A DNA stretch of 64,000 bases from Daldinia sp. FL1419 (Eukaryota > Ascomycota > Sordariomycetes > Xylariales > Hypoxylaceae), in the NCBI GenBank assembly GCA_025201765.1, contig MU623366.1, positions 62,001 to 126,000 on the forward strand, written 5' to 3'. The position numbers and the translations under genes were made by a program. Below the pieces are notes generated by a model that ran no database searches, was not told where the DNA came from, and worked only from the letters and a program-made list of their open reading frames with translations. Of this stretch, positions 36,273 to 45,613 are shown in pieces; the first letter of the stretch is position 1, and the number at the start of each line of letters is the position of its first letter.

Positions 36273-37375
36273 ATGGAGCCAAACAGAGTCACACGGACTG
36301 CTCTGTTGCTACAACACTCCATGAGCACCTATCCAACACTAAATAAAGCCGAAATGGGATGGTGAATACCAAAAATCACCAGCCCTAGCCCCAGAAGTTA
36401 AGACCGAACCGATGGTCGAGACAGGAGGGCCGGCCAGTATAAGTAAGTCCACACTCTCTTAACATCTCCTCTCCTCTACATCACATCTTACAAGAGCACA
36501 AAAGGCTGGGGACTATGACGATCACATTTGCCTTGCCGCGCCCCTTTGAAAAGCTTTGTTATTCCTCTTTGTTTACCTACCTACATATACACACTCCCTC
36601 TTCATATTACTACCCATATCTACGTGTTTAAATCATGTCTGCTGCTTAACGCGATCGTTCTATTTATCGCGACTTGATTTCTGCAAAACTTCACGTCATA
36701 TCTTTACCATCCCCGTTGCTCTGCGACCACTACCCCTACCCTAAGACTGCCATTATCTTAATCACCTTTAATAAGCATATTACTTTCATATTACCTTGTC
36801 CCTTCTATTACCCACCTTATTGTCAAACAACTCATGACGTATTGAATAGCTAACTCAAAGATTCATAGTCTTACGATTCTGGCGTAAATAGATCCCTTAC
36901 CGAGATTCCCGGGCGTGTCTTGCTTACTCAATCGATAAGTATTACTACGTTACCGGGCTCGACTATATCGGCCATCCGGTCTTTCTCTTTTGACGTGGTG
37001 GGGTCGCCCAAGTTAGGCGATATTCTCGATCTCATCATGCGATGGAGGATGCATACGTTTGCGCATGCTATTGATGAACGAGGGAGAATCTGCGGAAATC
37101 GTGACTTCGTGTAAGCCCTACTATCTATAACATCAGGTCCTCACGTCGGCCTTTGCTGACACTACTTCTTCCCAGCACGCAAGTATTCGAAAAGCTCAAC
37201 AACTTCGAATTCATCGAAGAACATGTCCAAGGTATCTTACCTGCCAGAGTTTAACAAGAGTTCCTAGGCTCTCAGAGTCTTACCTCTCAGAGACCCGGAT
37301 TTTCAAATTTCGACTGGCCGCAAGTCGATCTTGGATGGGAAAAGGGGCTGACTCCGCTCACTAAGAAGAGGATTT
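36273..37375 (+). pseudogene. Unrecognised gene with broken frame, possible pseudogene
   Basis: The ATG at 36273 opens only 30 codons (MEPNRVTRTALLLQHSMSTY...). A neighbouring frame, shifted by one base, is open from 36346 to 36459 and looks protein-like (KWDGEYQKSPALAPEVKTEP). It contains a GTAAGT donor near 36443. Further on, 36920-37110 is open and contains DVVGSPKLGDILDLIMRW and AIDERGRICGNRDF. It splices cleanly (GTAAGC...CCCAG) to 37176-37231 (TQVFEKLNNFEFIEEHVQ). All three frames after 37290 stay open for a while. The parts suggest one multi-exon gene with a one-base indel, or a gene whose introns I cannot resolve. I recognise no family. Confidence 0.3.
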
Positions 37376-38341
37376 AAAGAACCGATCTTAATTGGAGACT
37401 GGCTGGTCTCGTCACTAGTCCAGTCCTAATTAATAGATCGTACAATGGTGCTCGTCCGTCAATATAAAGAGACGTAGCCCCAAATCAAATAATAGTATTC
37501 AACACCTGCATTCTTCTAAACACCTTCACCCTCTCATTCGGATATTATGCCTGGATAGATATTTTCCGGGGTAGTTCCAGAAGCCCGCAATTAGATCCTC
37601 CAACCAGGAGAATCGATGGTTTCGTATCCTCAACTCCCTTTCAACCTTATTGTCGAAGACATGGTGGCGCTGTTCGCAACTTTGCCATAGATTTTGTCGG
37701 ATACGACGGAACGAGCTAATCCAAGAAGGCCGTAAGCAGCCAACTGGTTTTGGAGGAATGGTTCGAACTGTTACTGGAGAGCATGAATGAACTTCTCCGA
37801 AGAACGTCGTATTCTTAAGGAAGCGATTCTGGTTATCAGGAATAATAATATTCCTCTTATGTTAACACCCAAACATGTCTAGCAGATGGTTTTTGGTCTG
37901 GTGTGTTTTTTTCAAAGTCCCAAGAAACGAAATTAAGACTACTAAAATAACTAAGGTTAAACTTAAAAATGGATTCAATTCTATGAGTAATTTACAAACG
38001 TACCTAATATGAAGATTGTGATGAATTGTTGTAATTGCAAGCAGCTGGTAGTCTCGAGTTATGCATATATGTTTTTAATGCATAGGCCTCCTTTGAATAA
38101 ATGGTTAAATAAGAGAAAAGTACGAGGTAACTACCTATGCATTAGTTAATTAGGTAAAACTTTTCGCAATGGAATTTACCTTAGGTACGTACAACTTTAC
38201 GATAATTACAAGTAATAATAGGTAATAAGTACCTACTTACATGTACCTAGGATTGATGAATTTGCATGTGTAAGTCAAATCGTGACATTTCTCCTCATGA
38301 TAACAAGAACAAGAAACCAAGTCTAATAATCTAGATAGGCC
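37376..38341. other. AT-rich intergenic region upstream of mitochondrial GluRS
   Basis: About 1 kb, AT-rich after 37900, with TAGGTAC-like motifs near 38180-38265. No gene is seen. The GluRS promoter should lie in the last part, but no TATA box is evident. Confidence 0.4.
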
Positions 38342-40538
38342 ATGAGAAGTCTCTACCTAATCCGTGGTCCTCTATGTCGACCTTGGTTGGCTCGACCACC
38401 GCAGGTTCTTAAACGATACAAATTCTCAGGTCGGACTGAGCCGGTTGAGAGATCCAAGACTTTGCTTCCTAAAACCCCGGCCAGGACCCGATTTGCGCCA
38501 TCTCCAACAGGCTACGTACATATAGGTTCTTTGAGGACGGCGCTATATAACTACTTACTTGCAAAAGCCACTGGTGGCCAATTTTTATTAAGGGTGGAAG
38601 ATACGGACCAAGTAAGTTTGAAGTGTCTCACGGAACTTGAGTTATTGATCAGTCGATATCCTAACTTTTTTACTTTTTTTTTCAGTCTCGAATAGTCAAC
38701 GATGCAGAGAAGAGGCTATTCGAGGACTTGAAATGGACTGGCCTAAGTTGGGATGAAGGTGCGGTATTTGCCCTCGTCTAACAACACCCTACACTCATGC
38801 TCATCCGTGATCCTCTATAGGTCCCGACGTCGGTGGGAATTATGGTCCATACAAGCAGGTACTCCTATCATAATTCACCACCATTCCATCAAGATGCTGA
38901 CCCCTTTTCAAAGTCGGAGAGGTTAAAGCTATATACAAAGCATGCGGAACGGCTTATCGGCGAAGGCCTTGCTTATCGATGCTTTTGTACGCCCGAGGAC
39001 TTGGACCAGATGAAGTCCATAAGCATTCAAGAGGGCAAACAACCAATCTACAACGGGACCTGCTTGCATATCTCCCCAGATGTATCCGAGCGCCGGGCAG
39101 CGAATGGTGAACCCCACTGCGTACGGTTTAAATGCGGTCGACAACCTGTGGTCAATGATCTCGTGTATGGACATTACAAGAAGTCTACCTTAGAGGATGA
39201 CTTCGTCATCATCAAACGAGATGGTTATCCAACGTACCACTTTGCCAACGTGATCGACGATCATCTGATGGAAATCACACACGTTATTAGAGGAGCAGTG
39301 AGTAATAACCCTAGGGATACACCGCAATACCGATATGAAATGATACTTAACCAAGAGAATCATAGGAATGGCTGGTATCTACACCCAGGCACGTAGCGCT
39401 CTACGAGGCCTTCGGATGGCAGACGCCCTTATTCGCACATGTGGGGCTTATAGTCAATGAGGAGAGACAAAAGCTCAGCAAGCGCCACGGCGACATCGAT
39501 ATTGCATCCTGGCGAGACCGTGGTATTCTACCCATCACACTCCTCAACTACGTCATGTTACTAGGCTGGAGCATGGGAAGGGGTTTTAAAGGCAAGCGAG
39601 AAGCCATGGATTTGGACGAGATGGTTGAAAAGGTAGGAATACACTGCGGAGTTTCAAGTCAGAAAAATGTTAACCAAGAGATGCAGTTTAATCTCAACTT
39701 CACCAAGGGAGATATCACCATTAACTCCAAGCACGAGTTCTTACAAAAGTCTCATATTAAACGTCTCGCCCAATCCCACGGCCCGTCACACGTCTCCGGC
39801 ATCCTATCTCCCGCTCTCCTATCCCACGTGCAAAAATACCACAACCGGGACACTTCTGCCGACCAAGCCATCCTCGCCGAGCTCGGACCTATAACTTCCC
39901 GCGCGCAAACCAGCGACGGCGCCGTCTCCGAAGACTATCTGCGGCAAGTCCTCGAGATCGATATCCAGAACTACAAAGACGCCGAGTCCTACGTGGCGCG
40001 CAACCGGTTCCTAATCTGGCAGGTTCCCGAGGGATTATACCGTGCGAGTCTAAAGCAGGAGATCGCCGCCGTGGACCAAATCTTCACGACCCCGGAGCCC
40101 AACTACACCGAGGAGGAGGAAACATCCCTCTCGGAAAAGAACAGCCACGAAGAGCAACGTCTCAGTCTGCACATCATCCCGGAGCTCGTCGCCACGCTCC
40201 GCAGCCTCCTGCAAAACATCCCGGAGTCGAAGTGGACGCAGGAGGGCATCGAAGCTGCTATCCTGCCGTTCCTTAGGTTCATCTATGCTACGCCGAAGAA
40301 GGAGCATGATCTCAAAACGATTTCCAAAATAGTAAAACAGGAACCGCAGCTCTGGGGGTACCATCTCCTACGCTGGATCGTAGCCGCGTCGAGGCCCGGG
40401 CCGGCGTTGATACCTAGCTTGGTGGTGCTAGGCAAGGAGGAGACTATGAGAAGGGTGGATTTGGCGTATGAGGTCGCCAAAAGTGAAGAGGAAGAAAGGA
40501 GTACCCCCGAAGCTCAAATCGAGTCGAGTGAAAAATAG
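38342..40538 (+). CDS. MSE1: Mitochondrial glutamyl-tRNA synthetase
   Basis: Five exons, 38342-38611, 38686-38758, 38821-38858, 38914-39297 and 39366-40538, give 645 aa. The enzyme charges tRNA(Glu), and often tRNA(Gln), in mitochondria. The N-terminus is rich in Arg and Leu and lacks acids, consistent with import. The class I signature RFAPSPTGYVHIGSLRTAL carries HIGS at 60-63. Splicing restores family sequence at each joint, for example GPYKQ-SERLKLY and IRGA-EWLVSTPRHVALYEAFGWQTP. KLSKR lies at 291-295. A 48-nt in-frame stretch at 39633-39680 (GTAGGA...AAGAG, with a GTTAACC branch-like site) may be another intron; removing it gives EMVEK-MQFNLNFTKGDI and 629 aa. The C-terminal anticodon-binding part has higher GC than the rest. 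Confidence 0.94.
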
Positions 40539-40845
40539 GATTACTTGCAAACCACTAGGTTACGGGGTAGGTCTTAAGGCATAGTAAGGACGGTAGTCAG
40601 TCAAGTCACGGAACAAGGATCAAAGAAAGAAAAAAGAGACTTGTGTATATCAGATACAAAGCAAAGCACCCCGTACTCTGTACTTTGTATTACTAGCATA
40701 TTCTTACTTTTTTTATAATCAACCCCCCCTATTCCCATTCGATGCCTAAAAACGCCATTCAATGCTTCATGTCGTCGTAATAAAAAAGCTCCTTTCCATA
40801 CCGCGTCGCCTCGCACCCCCAAGCATGACGCCGAGCGCGACGATC
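40539..40845. other. Convergent 3' region of GluRS and CSN5 genes
   Basis: Just over 300 bp between two stop codons on opposite strands. T- and A-rich tracts suggest 3'-end formation on both sides. Nothing else is visible. Confidence 0.45.
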
Positions 40846-41979
40846 CTATTCCTGCGCTACAGCACTAATAGCAGAAGCCAAAACCGGGGCTACGTCGTCA
40901 GTCACCTTTGTCGATGTATCTCCCAGCCCGTTGAAAATCTTGGCTTTGACATCGATCGCCATGAGGCCTTGTTTCTCCTTCATGGTAACGGAATGGCTCG
41001 TGCGGGCTAATTTCTCCATTTCCGCATCGAGGCTTTTAGTTCCCACGCCAGAACCCCCTCTAGTACTGCGCTGATATGATAGTGTGACTTCACGGATCTT
41101 GGATCCCAAGTCTAGCATCTGCTTATTGCCGTAGTCGCGATTCGTAAGGAGCGGGTTCTGCGATAACGTCTGCACCCAGTATTTACTCCACAGGAGCTCT
41201 AGTAGGCTCGAGTCGAGCGTGGACTTGAAGTGTGATACCCCCAAACTGTAGTATTTGCTCGCGTGGGCGCCAAAGTCTTCGGCTTTAGCGAGAGGCACGG
41301 CTTGACCGGAAGAGGAAGATGCGGAGGACTCGGGGGGTTTGTAGTTATCGGGGTACGTGCGGAAAGCACCGATTTCGACGCGGCCGGCGCTGATAGTACG
41401 GTCGGGGTCGATGACGACGGCAACGAAGGGATCGTTGAATTTCTGCTGCATGCTCTGCGTCCCGACGTCGATACCGCTGAGCCAACAGCCGTAGCCGGGA
41501 TGACTGTGGTACCAGCCCACGACGTTCTCTTGCCGGCTGCCTTGATCTCTAGATAGTTGCAGATACCCAATCATGTACTCGTTGGCGTCGTCTTGAGCGT
41601 TAACACGGGTCTCAGTACCTTCCACCGGCAGGCCAAAAGCATCCGTTACGACAATCGTGTCACCGTCCGTGTATCCCTGCATGAGGCCCATGACTTCGAT
41701 GGAGCCGCCGGATCGAGCGTGCATAACCATCTTGATAAGGGCGACGGCGCTGATGCGCACGTGTTGGAAGTGATTGGGGTTTTCCTTCCAGGGCTTCAAT
41801 GTGTTTACTTCATTCTGTCGGTCGTCGGAGTAGTTGTATAAGGCATCTCGCACGGGGTCGACGAGCTTGATGTCGTTGTCGAGCTCTGCGCGTGGCTCGT
41901 TGTTAGTACATAGGTAGGTAGGTATTCAGCCAACGATTTATGCAGTATACTTACCCCATGATTTCATTGCCGCCTCCAT
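40846..41979 (-). CDS. csn5: COP9 signalosome subunit 5, JAMM deneddylase
   Basis: Two exons, 41979-41955 and 41885-40846, give 354 aa. CSN5/Rri1 is the catalytic subunit that removes Nedd8 from cullins. The tiny first exon encodes MEAAMKSW and joins in phase to ELDNDIKLVDPVRDAL, the conserved N-terminus. The MPN+/JAMM zinc site is complete: E72 in SIEVMGLMQG, then H135-S-H137-P followed eight residues later by the Ser of WLSGID, with D148. It should therefore be active. The rest matches the family, including FVAVVIDPDRTISAGRVEIGAFRTYP. The first intron contains a run of TAGG repeats like those between genes. The divergent promoter is shared with the uS10m gene. Confidence 0.96.
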
Positions 41980-42404
41980 CTTGACTATTTTTATTCTCTT
42001 ATGACCCCTAACAGCCAATCTTGTAAAATTGGCACGATATCAACATCAGTAAAAGGGTGTTGCTGTTGGTAAAGTGCAGCTGCGCTCGGAGGTGCGTTAT
42101 GTAAGTTTATAGGCAGATAACCTGATAACGTGGGGTTCAAGATAAAGGATAAGGGAAGCTTTGATAACTAACTAACCGGTAAAGATTAACTAACTAAGCT
42201 CTTTGTCGCATACATAGGTTCTTTTTACTGCATACCTAGGTAAGTACAGTAAGTTGTTCATCTTCTTCAAGTCCCACCTTAAGGCTGACCTCTTTATCGA
42301 TAACACCTCAAATTTCGAGTCGCTGTTCTTCGGATCCACTTTCTCGTTCATCTTCAAGATCGCGCGCGCAGTTGAACCCTGGGGGAGAGCGCAATTATCA
42401 CATC
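41980..42404. promoter_or_regulatory. Divergent promoter between csn5 and uS10m genes
   Basis: The 425 bp between the two start codons contain a TACCTAGGTA palindrome at 42233-42242 and several TAACTAAC-type repeats around 42165-42195. No TATA box is obvious. Confidence 0.4.
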
Positions 42405-43385
42405 ATGGCGAGATCTACGATAGCGAGGCCTATACGACAGGTCCTGTCTAGGCCATTGGTATGTTCTTGAGTCGATACAGCCCCGGGATATTAAAGCTCA
42501 CCTATCCAAGGTTCAACCACCGCGAAATACCCTGGCCGGCTTCGTGAGCGCTCGCTCGCAAGCCTCAGTGTAAGGCCCGATATGAGGTTTAATATGCTAA
42601 TGCGATATGATATACTAATTTGGCCCTCAGAGCTGATCCCGCTACTGATTCAAACCCCGCGCCTCCGCAGCTTGTGTATGTATATACCTATATTAGACGA
42701 CCCAGACGAGGCGCAATTACTTATACGATTCCTAGAAATGAGCTACCAGACCCCGGTGAAGCGAAAGAAGTTCGACTTCCTAGAGCCGTGCAAGCTCTCT
42801 ACCTCCAGCCCCTCCGGCGAGAAGCCCAATACGGAGTTCCCTCGTGCGACTTACAGCTGCGATCTTTCAGCATACCCAACCTCGAGTTCTTTTGCGACTT
42901 TGCGCTGCGAGCCGCATACTACCTAAACCTCCCCGCGTTTGGCCCAGTCCCTCTTCCTAAGATTGTGGAGCGATGGACGGTGCCCAAGAGTCATTTCATT
43001 TTCAAGAAGTCCCAAGAGAACTTTGAAAGAGTCACGAGGAGGAGGCTGATCCAGATCCGAGACGGACACCCAGAGACAGTGCAGATCTGGCTAGCATACC
43101 TGCAGAAGCACGCCTACTATGGTATCGGTATGAAGGCAAACGTATGGGAGTTTGACAGCCTTGGTAAGTTTAGCATGGCTGGTGTTATTCATTATAACGG
43201 TATGATTATAGTTGGCTAATTCGAATATTTACCTAGGCATCGGTAAGAAGACGGATGAGCAAGAGAAAACTCTACAGGAGATCGTAGAGAAGAAGATGGA
43301 GAGCTTTGGCAGAGACAAGACATTAGGCACCGTAGAAAAGGTGAAGGAATTGTTAGCCAGCGAGAGGTTCAAGCATACTAAATAA
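42405..43385 (+). CDS. RSM10: Mitochondrial small-subunit ribosomal protein uS10m
   Basis: Four exons, 42405-42458, 42511-42569, 42631-43163 and 43237-43385, give 264 aa. The product is the mitochondrial S10 protein of the small-subunit head. The first two exons, only 18 and about 20 codons, encode an Arg-rich acid-free N-terminus (MARSTIARPIRQVLSRPL) that fits a targeting sequence. The diagnostic fungal core is in exon 3: AVQALYLQPLRREAQYGVPS, CDLQLRSFSIPNLEFFCDF, LPKIVERWTVPKSHFIFKKS, QENFERVTRRRLIQI and KHAYYGIGMKANVWEF. Exon 4 adds a charged helical tail. Exons 1 and 2 are supported by phase and splice sites, less by homology. Mitochondrial TrpRS follows 570 bp downstream on the same strand. 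Confidence 0.93.
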
Positions 43386-43953
43386 ATGCAATACCTATTG
43401 CCTCCGTCCGTCTGTACAATGAAGTCAAATATACATATTGTAGCATACAACTAAATACGTACGAGCATGTACCAACTCGTTGCGCGTTATTGTCGAAGTT
43501 ATTCGGAGCTTCGTCTCCCTTTGAACGACTTATACAAGTGAACCGTAACCTTTAGTAGGTATAAGGTAGGTAGTGCCTTAAGTTCTATAGGAGGTAGGTA
43601 GGTAGGTACCTAGTTATAGGTAGGTAGGTACTTTAGTAGGGAGTAATGTACAAAGGTACATCCATTATTCCACTCTGATTGGACAAAACTTCGATCCGTC
43701 CCATTCATCTCATTCGAGAATATTTTCAGTTATCCGACTTACATACAATAATAAGAAGGCCTTGGGATTCAATCCTCGTAAAGTCGGCTATTGGTATGAT
43801 TGGTATAGTCAACTAGGCTAGAGTTGTAAGACAATTGTCCTCGTAATGAATGAACTTGGTAACTAATTGGTCATATAGGTCACAGACCATAAGCAAGTAC
43901 AGCGCTATGGTATAAGCCGTTTTAAGAGCTTGAGACTTGGGAACGTCGAATAG
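43386..43953. other. Intergenic region rich in TAGG/CCTA motifs
   Basis: The stretch 43553-43640 carries the densest cluster of GGTAGGTAGGTACC motifs in the window, including a TAGGTACCTA palindrome at 43603-43612. The rest is unremarkable and should hold the TrpRS promoter. Confidence 0.5.
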
Positions 43954-45305
43954 ATGAGATCGACACTTTGCGCCCGTTGCAGGCCCCTAGCTGGCTTAAC
44001 CGGCTTAGCGCGAAGACGGGTTGCACGTAAGGTAACCCAGCAGCAAATACGAAGCGAATCTACCCTCAGTAACGACAACTCTGGCACTGAGAATGTAGCC
44101 AAGAAGCCCGAGGGAAAGGTCATTTTCTCCGGTATCCAACCCACCGGTGTCCCGCATCTAGGGAACTACCTAGGAGCCCTACGACAATGGAAGAAGCTTC
44201 AAGACGATGCGAAGCCCGGGGATAAGCTGCTCTTTTCAGTCGTGGACCTGCACGCCATCACTATGCCCCAAGACTCCAAGGTCTTACGTCTACACCGTCG
44301 CGAGATGTTGGCGGCGTTATTCGCCATCGGCCTCGATCCGGACAAGGGATCTACGATATTCTTCCAGAGCTCCGTGCCCCAGCACACGGAACTCATGTGG
44401 ATTCTCAGCTGCACGGCGTCGATGGGGTATCTGGGGAGAATGACGCAGTGGAAGGTTGGTTTTCTATTACCTGCCCCTTTACCGCTTACGTGCAATCTAG
44501 ACGTCTAACATAAACATACAGAGCAAACTCCAGATGGATAACAAGCAAGGCGACCTCACCGAAGCAGCCATGACAAAACTAAAGCTAGGCCTGTTCTCGT
44601 ACCCGGTGCTCCAAGCCGCCGATATCCTGGTTCACCGCGCGACGCACGTCCCCGTCGGCGACGACCAGCGACAACACTTGGAATTCGCGCGCGAATGCGC
44701 AACCAACTTCAACAGCACGTTTGAGGATATCCTCATCCGGCCCGAGACCATGACCAGTACGCCCCTCTCCTCTGCTCTCCTCTGCTCTCCCCAAACAACC
44801 AAGCAGCTAACACATCCCAGCCCCCTCCCCGCGCGTAATGTCGCTAACACAGCCGGAAAACAAAATGTCAAAATCAACACCCAACCACCGCTCCAGAATC
44901 ACCATCACCGCGCCAGACCCGGAAATCCGCTCGCGAATCATGGGCGCCGTAACCGACAGCATCAACGCCGTAACCTACGAGCCCTCCTTACGTCCCGGCG
45001 TCGCCAACCTCCTCGAGCTACTCTCGCAATGCACTCCGCCGGAGAAGCGTCTGTCCCCGCACGAGCTCGCCGTCGGGTTTACCGGGGCCACGCTCAAGGA
45101 CTTGAAGGAGGCCGTGGCGGAAGCCGTGTGCAGGGAGTTGAGAGGAGTTCGGGAGCGCCATGGGGAGTTTATGGATAGGAAGGGCGGCAAGTGGCTTGAT
45201 GAGATCGAGGCCGAGGGCGCGGAGGTGGCGAGGCGGAATGCCGAGGAGACGATGAGGTTGGTGAGGGCTGCGGTTGGGTTGGGGCCGGGGTTACCGCTGA
45301 TGTAG
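43954..45305 (+). CDS. MSW1: Mitochondrial tryptophanyl-tRNA synthetase
   Basis: Three exons, 43954-44454, 44522-44756 and 44821-45305, give 406 aa. This class I enzyme charges mitochondrial tRNA(Trp). The N-terminus is Arg-rich with ARRRVARKV and suits matrix import. The HIGH-equivalent motif is HLGN at 68-71 within SGIQPTGVPHLGNYLGALRQ. VVDLHAIT, PQHTELMWILSC and VLQAADILVHRATHVPVGDD follow. KMSKS at 260-264 is created by the second splice, in PRVMSLTQPENKMSKS. Introns are 67 and 64 nt; the second contains a short tandem repeat (TCTGCTCTCC). Exon 3 is GC-rich, and its end carries an Arg/Glu-rich helix as in other TrpRS C-termini. Confidence 0.96.
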
Positions 45306-45613
45306 GCTACTAGTACATGCGAAAAGGAAAAATATACCAGAGAAAACGGGAACGCACATTATAACCTCCCCGGTCACTACCCGGGTAGACATGGTATCGT
45401 GGTAACTATCATCTGATATTCACAATTCACAACTTCAGTACAAACCAGCATACCGACATTACGATATCAGTAAAGCTAACGCATAATGGACGCAACATTT
45501 TTATTTTAATGGCCCACACCCAAAATACATGCTCGATCCTGTCTAGTCCAACAAGCCTCCACGCCAACGATCCTACCTAAATAGAGTTGGTGATGATGGT
45601 ATTCCGGGTTCTA
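45306..45613. other. Convergent 3' region of TrpRS and importin genes
   Basis: About 308 bp between opposing stop codons. No feature beyond AT-rich 3'-end sequence is seen. Confidence 0.45.

Noticed and set aside
42582..42926. 114-codon frame over the 5' part of uS10m exon 3
   Set aside because: The other frame carries the conserved uS10m core and joins all exons in phase.
44534..45178. 214-codon frame running through TrpRS exon 2 into the following intron
   Set aside because: The part after 44756 reads through intron sequence; the spliced frame restores KMSKS.
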